The notes under the pieces are model-generated. The model was given only the letters and a program-made list of their open reading frames with translations. It was not told where the DNA came from and did no database searches. The position numbers and the translations under genes were made by a program. From an uncultured Spirochaetota bacterium (GTDB lineage Bacteria; Spirochaetota; Spirochaetia; Treponematales; Treponemataceae), in the NCBI GenBank assembly GCA_944389415.1, contig CALXMF010000001.1:186001-250000 (forward strand): a stretch of 64,000 nt of DNA, in the 5' to 3' direction. Position 1 is the first letter of the stretch. Each line of letters starts with the position of its first letter. Shown piece after piece: positions 38,735 through 46,837 of the stretch.

Positions 38735-39798
38735 ATTCCCAATTTATTGTTCATTTGGCTATTCTTTTAATGGTGATTATCGCTTCACTGCGTATCTTTC
38801 TGTCCTCACGCATTGAACTTGATGGGTTATCTTTTTTCGCACCGGGAGCACTGCTCTGTGCAGCATCGGCTGTATTTGTCTGGGGACTTTCGCTTTCATT
38901 GTGTATTCTTCTTATCCTCTCAAGCGTGCTGTTTATCTGTAATCTGCGCCCTCTTTTGCAATTTATCCATCACATCAGCCATCGCAGTTTCTCTGCAAAA
39001 TTCTGTTTCGTTTCTTTTATACTCCTCATCAGCGCCATAGCATTTCTTGTGCTGATTATCTATCTGTATCCGCAGGATCCACCCGCTCAAATAAAAGGGG
39101 TATCAGAAAGAACCATTGCACTAACAGGTACTCTAAATGGTGGTATTTCAGAACGCAAAATGTTTTCACAACCAATAACAGGAAAACTGGCTCATTTCAT
39201 ATCAAAAAATACGACAGAGCAGCAGCCTGTACTATTATCAATTCCAGATATACGTTCTGGTATTGTTGGTATGCATCCTCTGTATACGGAGCTCGCGAAA
39301 CGGGGATATGAAGTTATCGCAGCAGAATTGTATACACAAGACGGATCATATTTTTCAGGTATTGCTGACCGGATGACATTGCGCCGATTTACCGCACAGT
39401 GTCAAACACTCTTCGCAAATAACCGGTATATACTCAATAATGATTTTTACATCATACGTTCGCAATCAGCATACCAAGCGCTGCTTAACTTGTATGCAGA
39501 CAAACTGACAGGCCGCAAAATATTTCTCATAGGAGAAAGTTATTCTCAGGAGGCTGTCAGCGTACTTACAGAGAAAGATAACCGTATAGCAGGATATTTC
39601 TGCATAAACGGAATTGATTCAAATGGCAATATTTTTGAACTGCCAAATTATCAACAGGGATATGCCTGCATCAGCCAAAGTGATCCACTGTTCGCAGCTG
39701 TCCTCAATGGAACACTGCACCGTTCACCTCTGCTGCCTTCAGCACTGCTGGCAGATCAGATACAGCAGTCTGTGACGGTCCGTCTGCAACAACAGTAA
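38731..39798 (+). CDS. Membrane-anchored protein with possible alpha/beta-hydrolase domain
   Basis: 355 residues. Three or four N-terminal membrane helices (residues 5-115) are followed by a soluble domain of about 240 residues. Within it GESYS has the G-x-S-x-S form of a nucleophile elbow, preceded by LLSIPDIRSG and HPLYTELAKRGYEVIAAEL, which resemble the early strands of an alpha/beta hydrolase. A catalytic Asp or His cannot be assigned with confidence (the C-terminus has LHRSPLLPSALL), so it may be inactive. It overlaps yfcE by four bases. Confidence 0.55.
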   Translation: MNSQFIVHLAILLMVIIASLRIFLSSRIELDGLSFFAPGALLCAASAVFVWGLSLSLCILLILSSVLFICNLRPLLQFIHHISHRSFSAKFCFVSFILLISAIAFLVLIIYLYPQDPPAQIKGVSERTIALTGTLNGGISERKMFSQPITGKLAHFISKNTTEQQPVLLSIPDIRSGIVGMHPLYTELAKRGYEVIAAELYTQDGSYFSGIADRMTLRRFTAQCQTLFANNRYILNNDFYIIRSQSAYQALLNLYADKLTGRKIFLIGESYSQEAVSVLTEKDNRIAGYFCINGIDSNGNIFELPNYQQGYACISQSDPLFAAVLNGTLHRSPLLPSALLADQIQQSVTVRLQQQ

Positions 39799-39814
39799 TT
39801 CACAAGGAGATATT

Positions 39815-40576
39815 ATGACACTTACAGAATTTGACACTCAGCTTTCACAATTACTGCATATTGAGCAGTTCCCTATGGACCCGTCTTTAAATGGCATACA
39901 GGTATCAAACAGCGCACCGGCGGAAAAACAGCTTCGCAAAATTGCCTATGCTGTTGACGCGTGTACTGAAACAATAGAGCGGGCAACCGCAGCAGGAGCA
40001 GATCTTCTGCTTGTACATCATGGCATCTTATGGGGACAATGTTCACGCATTACCGGTACGTACTATAAAAGAATTGCCGCACTGCTTGCAGCAGATATGG
40101 CGTTATACGCCTGTCACCTACCAATCGATGCACATCCCGTATTCGGCAATAATGCAGTTCTCGCCGCCCGTCTTGCTCTCTCTGATATACAGCCGTTCGG
40201 AACTTGGCGAGGTGCTCTTATTGGCTGCATCGGTACTCTGCCTGAGCCGCTTACCACATATGAAGCGGCAGCATGTCTCTTTCCAGAAGAAACACCTGTG
40301 GTATTGCCTTTCGGCCCTGAAAAAATATCCCGCGTTGCAATCATTTCAGGAGGTGCCGGCGATGATGTTGATCAGGCGATAGCGGCAGGAGCCGATCTAT
40401 TCGTTACAGGGGAAATAGGACATGAAAACTACCATATCGCCCGTGAAAACCATATTTCTGTTATTGGCGGTGGTCATTACCGCAGCGAAACAGGAGGCGT
40501 TACAGCTATCGGACAGTATATCTCACAGGAATTCGGTATTGAAACAATCTTTATTGATGTACCAACAGGATTGTGA
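39815..40576 (+). CDS. Nif3/YbgI-like dinuclear metal protein
   Basis: 253 residues of the Nif3-like family, often annotated as GTP cyclohydrolase I type 2. The two-metal site ligands are visible: LLLVHHGILWG, YACHLPIDAHP, and the C-terminal VIGGGHYRSETGGV. NGIQV near the start and SGGAGDDVDQAIAAGADLFVTGE are further family blocks. Members form hexameric rings; the reaction is not settled. An AAGGAGA ribosome-binding site precedes the ATG. It sits immediately before lspA. Confidence 0.93.
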   Translation: MTLTEFDTQLSQLLHIEQFPMDPSLNGIQVSNSAPAEKQLRKIAYAVDACTETIERATAAGADLLLVHHGILWGQCSRITGTYYKRIAALLAADMALYACHLPIDAHPVFGNNAVLAARLALSDIQPFGTWRGALIGCIGTLPEPLTTYEAAACLFPEETPVVLPFGPEKISRVAIISGGAGDDVDQAIAAGADLFVTGEIGHENYHIARENHISVIGGGHYRSETGGVTAIGQYISQEFGIETIFIDVPTGL

Positions 40577-40624
40577 CACACCATACTGGACGAGCAACTC
40601 GATTCCCGATAGTATAACAGAACC

Positions 40625-41188
40625 ATGAGTAAAGATAACAACTATACCGCAATTGATTCTGTCAGCCTCAGAGCAAAATTGTTTCCGTTCATTTTAACAC
40701 TGGCAGTTGTTGCTGTTGACCAGCTGACAAAATTTCTTATTGTGACCTCAATTCCTCCATATACAGTCGGAGCAACTTTTTTTGGAGATTTCTTACGCAT
40801 CATCCATGTATCGAATCTTGGCGCCGCATTCAGCCTGGGCAATAGTCTGCACACTTCACTGCGCAGCGTACTGCTCGCTTATATGCCGCTTGCAGTACTG
40901 ATTATTGTTTGTGTGATCTATTTTAGAAATGATGAATTTAACACTTTGCAGCGATGGGCAATAGCGGGAATTCTTGGCGGAGGCATAGGAAATCTGATAG
41001 ATAGATTCTTCAGACAAGAAGGAGTAGTTGATTTTATCGATGTAAAATTTTACGGTCTTTTTGGACTGGAACGCTGGCCTACGTTTAATGTAGCCGATAT
41101 GAGTATTGTCATCTGCGGCGCGCTGCTTATCATTTCCTTTGCTGCCGCAATAAAAAATGAGAAAAATAGGGAGACATCACATGACTAA
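40625..41188 (+). CDS. lspA: Lipoprotein signal peptidase LspA
   Basis: 187 residues, four membrane helices. The catalytic aspartates are in GGGIGNLIDRFF and TFNVADMSIV, with the upstream VSNLGAAFSLGNS block (NxGAAF) typical of signal peptidase II. It cleaves the signal peptides of prolipoproteins after lipidation, for example of the several lipobox proteins in this window. An N-terminal cytoplasmic extension of about 20 residues precedes the first helix. It overlaps a small membrane-protein gene by eight bases. Confidence 0.95.
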   Translation: MSKDNNYTAIDSVSLRAKLFPFILTLAVVAVDQLTKFLIVTSIPPYTVGATFFGDFLRIIHVSNLGAAFSLGNSLHTSLRSVLLAYMPLAVLIIVCVIYFRNDEFNTLQRWAIAGILGGGIGNLIDRFFRQEGVVDFIDVKFYGLFGLERWPTFNVADMSIVICGALLIISFAAAIKNEKNRETSHD

Positions 41189-41453
41189 AAAACAGAACAC
41201 AATAGTATTTCTTATTATAAGCACCCTCGCCAATATATTGCTGACACTTATTCTTCTTATTGCGCTTTCACTGCTTGCCATCGCAGTATTAAAAGATAAA
41301 ACACCTGCCGCACTGCCAGTTGTTTTTATCGCTGCGCTTGGATTGGGAATCCTCATTTATCATAAAGTACTGGGTATTATCATAAAAAAATGGAATCTTG
41401 AAGATAAACTTGATCCACTGTTTGTAAGAAAATACAACAAAAAAAACAGCTGA
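41181..41453 (+). CDS. Small two-helix membrane protein
   Basis: 90 residues from the ATG at 41181, preceded by GGGAGAC and overlapping lspA. Two hydrophobic helices (FLIISTLANILLTLILLIA and LPVVFIAALGLGILIYH) are followed by a basic C-terminus ending in lysines and asparagines. No family is recognised. Tight coupling to lspA suggests an envelope role, but there is no direct evidence. Confidence 0.65.
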   Translation: MTKKQNTIVFLIISTLANILLTLILLIALSLLAIAVLKDKTPAALPVVFIAALGLGILIYHKVLGIIIKKWNLEDKLDPLFVRKYNKKNS

Positions 41454-41464
41454 AGCTGAAAAAA

Positions 41465-41492
41465 AAAGCTCTGCATCCATTCGCAGAGCTTT
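41465..41492. terminator. Bidirectional terminator between the lspA run and pyrKD
   Basis: The stem AAAGCTCTGC/GCAGAGCTTT has an eight-base loop. The preceding A-run gives a strong U-tract on the minus strand for the pyrimidine operon. Confidence 0.8.
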
Positions 41493-41504
41493 ATGCAAGA
41501 AAAC

Positions 41505-43307
41505 CTATCGGCTAGGCTGCGCACAACCCCGTATAGAATCAAGCGACGCAAGACCATTGTTTTTCATGAAAGATTCAAGTCCGTCCAGTATGCGCAGCAT
41601 ACACTCAGGATCAGCAAATGTTGCGCTTCCAACTTGAATTGCTGCGGCACCTGCCATGATAAAAGATAGAGCATCCTGCCAGGTACGAATACCACCTAGT
41701 CCAATTACAGGAATTCGTTCAGATACCGGCAGTTCATTCATCGATTGAACCACATCATACACCATACGCAGCGCAATAGGCAGTACCGCCGGTCCAGAAA
41801 GACCAGCACGAATATTATCAAAGAACGGTTTGCCTGTTGTAATATCAATCGCCATTGCCTGAAAAGTATTTACCAAACTCAGCGCATCAGCCCCCTCTCT
41901 GCGTACTGCATGAGCGATACCGACTAAATCTCCAGTATTTGGAGACAATTTTACAATAAGCGGTTTTGAAACAACACTGCGTACTGCCCGAGTTACCGCC
42001 GCCGCCGCGCCACAATCAAGACCAAACGCCATGCCTCCGGCTTTTACATTCGGACATGAAATATTAAGTTCTATCAGGTGTACACTAGTGTCATTTAAGA
42101 GCCTGGCTCCTTCAGTATATTCTTCTATTGAAGAACCAGATAAATTCGCTATAACGACTGAACCAGCAGCAAGCATGTTAGAAAGCTCATTCTCAATAAA
42201 ATGCGGTATTCCCGGATTTTCAAGTCCAATCGAGTTGATAAGCCCAGCAGGCGTCTCACACAGCCGCCGCCCTGTATTTCCAGAGCGGGGATGAAGAGTC
42301 AAACCTTTTGAGCAGATTCCTCCAAGCCGAGATACCTGTATCAGCCGTGCATATTCGCTGCCGTAACCAAAAGTACCAGATGCGGCAATTACAGGATTTT
42401 CAAAACGGACACCACCAATCACTACAGACAAATCAGCTGTCTGGACAGGCATACCTTTTTCATATCCATGTATAACAGACGGTTCAGAGCCACATACCGG
42501 GAATTTTAAAATCTCACCCGGAAAAACAGGCCCATCTGTACAACAGCGACGGTTTCCAAGAGTTGTCGTAATTGTACAGCCTAAACACGCACCTGTTCCG
42601 CACGCCATACGTGATTCCATAGATAGATAACACTGAACCCCCGCTTCACGGCAAATGCGCTGCACATATGCAAGCATCGGTTCCGGTCCGCATGCATAGA
42701 CAACATCATATTTCCGAATATCATCACTGTGCAGAACATCGCTGAGCATGCCCTTTTTACCGACACTGCCGTCATCAGTTGCTATCACGAGGTTGCGCGG
42801 ACGCAGCCGATCAAGACCATATGCTCCGCTTTTAAAACATGCATAAAAATCATAACTGCCCTCAGGCAGCAGCGATGCGAAACCCGCCGGCGGCGCGATA
42901 CCGATTCCGCCTCCAATAAGAAGAAGAAAAGGATGTGGCTTATCAGGGAACAGAGTCTCAGCAGCAGGGAAAGAATTACCAAACGGCCCAAATATACTTA
43001 GAGAACTGCTGGCTTTAAGCGCACACAGTTCCCGTGTACCGGAACCTTTTGAAAGAATTAAAAAAGAAAGTATCAATTTACCAGATGCATCACGTTCTCT
43101 GGAAAACAAACTGATTGGACGGCTGAGCAGCACCCCAGATGGCTGCGCACGCAGCATATAAAATTGACCGGGAACAGGAAGATCTCCATCACAGTGATCC
43201 AGCATCACAGAAAGAGAAGATATTCCGCATACAGAACTGTTTTCAATAACTGTTCCACATCCGCAGTATACAGCCTGACCATTATCAAGAGGAGAAGTAT
43301 TGCACAT
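41505..43307 (-). CDS. pyrD: PyrK-PyrD fusion: dihydroorotate dehydrogenase B, both subunits in one chain
   Basis: 600 residues. Residues 1 to about 285 are PyrK, the electron-transfer subunit: FAD-binding LLSRPISLFSR, NAD-binding LIGGGIGIAPP at about 130-140, CGPEPML, and the [2Fe-2S] cysteines in CGTGACLGC (236, 241, 244) with Cys255/256. Residues from about 293 are PyrD, type 1B catalytic subunit: VRFENPVIAASGTFGYG, LINSIGLENPGI, LNISCPNVKAGGMAFG with the catalytic Cys, KLSPNTGDL, and IGLGGIRTWQDALSFIMAGA. Oxidises dihydroorotate to orotate with NAD. The subunits are usually separate pyrK and pyrD genes; here no stop separates them. It follows pyrF by 11 bases. Confidence 0.93.
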   Translation of the reverse strand: MCNTSPLDNGQAVYCGCGTVIENSSVCGISSLSVMLDHCDGDLPVPGQFYMLRAQPSGVLLSRPISLFSRERDASGKLILSFLILSKGSGTRELCALKASSSLSIFGPFGNSFPAAETLFPDKPHPFLLLIGGGIGIAPPAGFASLLPEGSYDFYACFKSGAYGLDRLRPRNLVIATDDGSVGKKGMLSDVLHSDDIRKYDVVYACGPEPMLAYVQRICREAGVQCYLSMESRMACGTGACLGCTITTTLGNRRCCTDGPVFPGEILKFPVCGSEPSVIHGYEKGMPVQTADLSVVIGGVRFENPVIAASGTFGYGSEYARLIQVSRLGGICSKGLTLHPRSGNTGRRLCETPAGLINSIGLENPGIPHFIENELSNMLAAGSVVIANLSGSSIEEYTEGARLLNDTSVHLIELNISCPNVKAGGMAFGLDCGAAAAVTRAVRSVVSKPLIVKLSPNTGDLVGIAHAVRREGADALSLVNTFQAMAIDITTGKPFFDNIRAGLSGPAVLPIALRMVYDVVQSMNELPVSERIPVIGLGGIRTWQDALSFIMAGAAAIQVGSATFADPECMLRILDGLESFMKNNGLASLDSIRGCAQPSR

Positions 43308-43318
43308 TTTCAGATACC

Positions 43319-44248
43319 TTAATGTTCAAGTTGTTTCTTTACACAAAGCAAATCCTGTTTTGCCTCGATAGCAGCGGCAGCAGCGGCATCAGCAATCTGT
43401 TCAATGGTAATTGTTTCTTCCTGCGCGCATCGTACGAGACGTTCATCTTTTTTCCAAGCAGTCAATATGCCGCGTGAAGAATTTACCACTCCGCCGGCTT
43501 TATCAAGCAGCACCGCTGCAACACGTGCTGCACCGCCCTGTGCACCATAACCGGGAATCAGAAAAAACAAGTCAGGATATGTATCACGCAATGATCGTGC
43601 ATCAGCTTCTTCAGTACAGCCAACGACAGCACCTACAGGAGAACAAGTTTGACCGCTATACACCCCGGCAAAAATATCTGCAAGACGGTTCAGTTCCCGG
43701 CCTACCACATCAACAACAGTTCCACCCTGCGCAAGCGGCAGTTTTTCTATATCACACATACCGGGATTTGATGTACGCAAGAGCACAAACAATCCTTTGG
43801 CACCGTGATCGGGATATCCGTATGCGGTAAACGGTTCCAGCGTATCAAATCCCATATATGGATTAACAGTAATAATATCAGCCTCAAAGTCACCGGAAAA
43901 ATGAGCTCTCGCATATGCAGAAGCAGAAGCAGCAATATCACCGCGCTTTACATCAGCAATAACCGGCATACCAGCAGCTTTTACCGCTGCAAGAGTTTTT
44001 GCATACACAGAAAGCCCCGCAGTTCCAAGCGCCTCATAATACGCAATCTGTACTTTACAGCATGCAGCAGAGCCTTTTATACGCTCCAGTATAGCTTTAT
44101 TATACGCAAGCACCGCCGCTGAAGGAGAGCCTAACTGTTTAATCACAGAGCCCGGCAAATATGATGGATCTGTATCCAGCCCGACACAGAGGGGCCCGTT
44201 CACTACGCCTGATTCCTGCAGGCGCATCATCGCATGCATTGTATTCAT
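43319..44248 (-). CDS. pyrF: Orotidine 5'-phosphate decarboxylase (type 2)
   Basis: 309 residues, the longer type 2 subfamily. Motifs: PLCVGLDTDPSYLP, the active-site VIADVKRGDIAASA (Asp-x-Lys-x-x-Asp), ITVNPYMGFDTLEPF, and LIPGYGAQGG near the phosphate site, with VNSSRGI. Decarboxylates OMP to UMP, the last step of de novo UMP synthesis. It is first in the operon with pyrKD, which supplies the orotate two steps earlier. An alanine-rich tail (ADAAAAAAIEAKQ) ends the protein. Confidence 0.95.
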   Translation of the reverse strand: MNTMHAMMRLQESGVVNGPLCVGLDTDPSYLPGSVIKQLGSPSAAVLAYNKAILERIKGSAACCKVQIAYYEALGTAGLSVYAKTLAAVKAAGMPVIADVKRGDIAASASAYARAHFSGDFEADIITVNPYMGFDTLEPFTAYGYPDHGAKGLFVLLRTSNPGMCDIEKLPLAQGGTVVDVVGRELNRLADIFAGVYSGQTCSPVGAVVGCTEEADARSLRDTYPDLFFLIPGYGAQGGAARVAAVLLDKAGGVVNSSRGILTAWKKDERLVRCAQEETITIEQIADAAAAAAIEAKQDLLCVKKQLEH

Positions 44249-44290
44249 ATTATTAGTATATACAATTACAGACCTTGTTTCCAGCGCTGG

Positions 44291-45454
44291 TTACTGAGCC
44301 GCGGCACGTATCCACACCAGAAATTCACTTCCGCTGACGGGGATATCCGGATTAAAACATCCATTGCCGTCCAGCTTCATAATATTGTTTTCCAGACATC
44401 CCGCTATCGCATTAAAGAATTCTGAATCGAGCGGAACATCGGCGATTGGCCCTTTTTGCAATTGGGAACCTACCGTATCCTGTATCTCATTTGTCATAAC
44501 AGAGTCTGATTCTGCATCTGCTGTCCGCATATGCACAGCCGGTGAATAATTGCGATATTTCTCAGTATAATCAACAGCTATCCTATGTGTTCTCTGATAC
44601 AAGGTCCACACATACTGTGCACACTGAGCACGAGTCACAATCTCAAAACCACCCTCCACAGCAAGCGAGGAGGGAATCAGCCCAGCCGAATATACTTCCT
44701 CAAATAACTCCTGAGATGACAGCAGCCGTACTCCAGTGAAATCCTGCAGCAGCGTTGTTTCCGCCTGTGTCAGCATGAGCATGCCCCGTACAGTCAATTC
44801 TGAAGAAGCAATATAATCCGACACAGAAGGTTCTGAACCTTCCCCACCAGTACTTCCGCGCATTTTCCACGCATACTCCTGCAAAGCCCCATATGCAGAG
44901 CGGAAATCATCAGTTAACCCAGCAAACGCCGTATCAAACAACGCTGCCGCCATGCGAAAATCCTTCAGCTGATATGACGCAATCGCCTGCTCCAAAACAA
45001 ACCGCGGTTCTGATGTACTGTTTCCATATAGCAATACATCTGCACACGCAAAACGAACACTCGGATCTTCTTCAAGGCGGAGAAACAGAATCTGAACCTG
45101 AATTTCCTGTGAGTCAAGAGAAACAGCCTGCTCATAATATTTCTTCGCCAGATCTGATCTACCCTGTATCAGTTCAAGGCGCCCAAGCATGGCCAACGAA
45201 CGTGCTTTTGCACTTTCGTTACCGTTTTGTGACTCTTCAATCAATGCTGCTGACAGTTCCCTGAGCTGTGCCACACGGACAATATTGCCTTGAAGTCTGG
45301 CTCCGTCAAGTCTAATCAGCTCCGTCTCATAATCAGAAACAGAAGCGATAGGAACAGTTCCCTCGCTTACAGATGAAGTACTCGCGCACGAAAACAGGAA
45401 CAGCGCACCATATACCACAGCCGCAGCAGTCGCAATATATACAGAAAAACGTCT
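44291..45454 (-). CDS. Lipoprotein with helical-repeat (TPR-like) region
   Basis: 387 residues from the ATG at 45454, chosen because GGAGAAG lies seven bases before it and because it starts the lipoprotein signal directly (ending at LFLFSCAST). An upstream ATG at 45517 has no ribosome-binding site. After the lipid anchor, residues 60-200 contain TPR-like pairs (LGRLELIQGRSDLAKKYYEQ, IASYQLKDFRMAAALFDTAF). The C-terminal 180 residues include an S-layer-like or protease-inhibitor-like pattern (GLIPSSLAVEGGFEIVTRAQ) that I cannot assign. Probably envelope-located. It lies behind pyrF on the same strand but upstream of it, with a 42-base gap. Confidence 0.65.
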   Translation of the reverse strand, partial: RRFSVYIATAAAVVYGALFLFSCASTSSVSEGTVPIASVSDYETELIRLDGARLQGNIVRVAQLRELSAALIEESQNGNESAKARSLAMLGRLELIQGRSDLAKKYYEQAVSLDSQEIQVQILFLRLEEDPSVRFACADVLLYGNSTSEPRFVLEQAIASYQLKDFRMAAALFDTAFAGLTDDFRSAYGALQEYAWKMRGSTGGEGSEPSVSDYIASSELTVRGMLMLTQAETTLLQDFTGVRLLSSQELFEEVYSAGLIPSSLAVEGGFEIVTRAQCAQYVWTLYQRTHRIAVDYTEKYRNYSPAVHMRTADAESDSVMTNEIQDTVGSQLQKGPIADVPLDSEFFNAIAGCLENNIMKLDGNGCFNPDIPVSGSEFLVWIRAAAQ

Positions 45455-45710
45455 CATACAACTTCTCCATATGGAATATATACAACTAACTATACGGCGA
45501 AAAAATGAAAAAAACAATGCCTAAACAAGCGCGCTTTATACTCCGAATACCGGTTTTTACCATCAAAAAAATTAGACCATCTTATGATTTGACCGTATTG
45601 GCACCTGTATTCCTTATAACTCTCCGAGTGATACTCCATACCTTATTATTGCACAGGAAAAAAAACTGCTGTAAGATAATTTTATTATATTCATACTGTT
45701 TAGGAAAAAA

Positions 45711-46751
45711 ATGAAATCGCAGCGAATCACAATCTATGATATTGCCGATGAAGCTGGTGTTTCTATAACAACTGTTTCCAGAGCACTGTCACAAAAGAAT
45801 AAAGTAAAACCTGAAACATATAACCGTATAATGAGGATTGTCCATAAATACAATTTTCAGCCAAACGAAGCTGCCAAAAGACTTGCTGAAACTAAAAGCA
45901 AAATTATAGGCGTTATGGTTTCTCAGATTGATAATCCCTTTTACGCAAATATGTTCATCTGGTGTGAGCGTATTGCTGATTTATACGGATATTCGGCAGT
46001 TTTGGCAAATTCAATGGGAAATCTGAAATATGAACACAAGCTTATTGAACGACTTTCAGCCCAGCAGGTCGCGGCGATTATCCAATTTGGCGGCAATGTA
46101 GATGAATGTGTTTCCGACAAGGAATACACTGAAAAAGTAAAAAAAATAATGTCCGATATCCCGTTTGTCGTCAGCGGCAAACTGGATGGCTTAAACTGCT
46201 GCAGAATCCAGATAAACGATATTACCGGAATTAATCTCGCCGTCAAACACCTCGTTGAATTGGGGCACCGCAAAATAGCATTTATAGGCGGCAACATGAA
46301 ACAAATTCCGACATTTCAGAAACAGCAGGAATTCAGACGCCTTATTTCCACATACAACCTTATAAATGATGAAGATCTAATATGCACAACTGAAAACACA
46401 ACCCATGAGGACGGATACCGGTGCATGGAAAAACTGATACGTAAAAATAAAATTCCCAGCGGAATAATCGCCATAAATGATTTTCTTGCTGCTGGGGTAA
46501 TACAGTGTCTTTTAAATCACGGGCTCTCCGTCCCCGATAATGTATCTATTCTCAGTTTTGATGATACATACATTTCAAAAATGTTACTGAATGGCCTTAC
46601 TACGGTCAGTTACGACTATGAACTCGTATGCACTACCCTTATCAGTATGGCCATTGCCCAGATTGAACACCGAAGCTGCCAGGAATTCCGTCTCATCGAA
46701 CCATCTCTCATATGCAGATCATCTACAAAGTTTGTAGATACTATCTCCTGA
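45711..46751 (+). CDS. LacI-family transcriptional repressor
   Basis: 346 residues. The N-terminal LacI helix-turn-helix with hinge (ITIYDIADEAGVSITTVSRA and FQPNEAAKRLAETKS) is followed by a periplasmic-binding-like effector domain (IGVMVSQIDNPFYANM, HLVELGHRKIAFIGG, GIIAINDFLAAGVIQCL, VSILSFDD). It should repress the sugar-transport/GH43 operon that begins 87 bases downstream, where a LacI-type palindrome overlaps the start region. The likely inducer is a pentose-containing oligosaccharide or its product. Confidence 0.93.
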   Translation: MKSQRITIYDIADEAGVSITTVSRALSQKNKVKPETYNRIMRIVHKYNFQPNEAAKRLAETKSKIIGVMVSQIDNPFYANMFIWCERIADLYGYSAVLANSMGNLKYEHKLIERLSAQQVAAIIQFGGNVDECVSDKEYTEKVKKIMSDIPFVVSGKLDGLNCCRIQINDITGINLAVKHLVELGHRKIAFIGGNMKQIPTFQKQQEFRRLISTYNLINDEDLICTTENTTHEDGYRCMEKLIRKNKIPSGIIAINDFLAAGVIQCLLNHGLSVPDNVSILSFDDTYISKMLLNGLTTVSYDYELVCTTLISMAIAQIEHRSCQEFRLIEPSLICRSSTKFVDTIS

Positions 46752-46756
46752 AACCC

Positions 46757-46786
46757 TTGACAACTCAAATAAACATGATGTAATTT
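46757..46786 (+). promoter_or_regulatory. Promoter of the GH43/sugar-transport operon
   Basis: TTGACA and TAATTT (with an upstream TG) are separated by 18 bases and lie directly upstream of the palindromic operator. Confidence 0.7.
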
Positions 46787-46787
46787 A

Positions 46788-46811
46788 TTTTATGAAAGCG
46801 CTTTCATAAAA
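46788..46811. promoter_or_regulatory. LacI-family operator
   Basis: A perfect 24-base palindrome centred between 46799 and 46800, with core TGAAAGCGCTTTCA, the central CG typical of LacI/GalR-family sites. It sits at the expected transcription start, just after the -10, where bound repressor would block initiation. Confidence 0.85.
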
Positions 46812-46837
46812 GTGAGAAAATTTTCTTGGAGGTTAAG

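Noticed and set aside
45505-45714. Short open frame upstream of the LacI-type gene
   Set aside because: No ribosome-binding site, low-complexity composition, and its position over the regulator's promoter region suggest chance.
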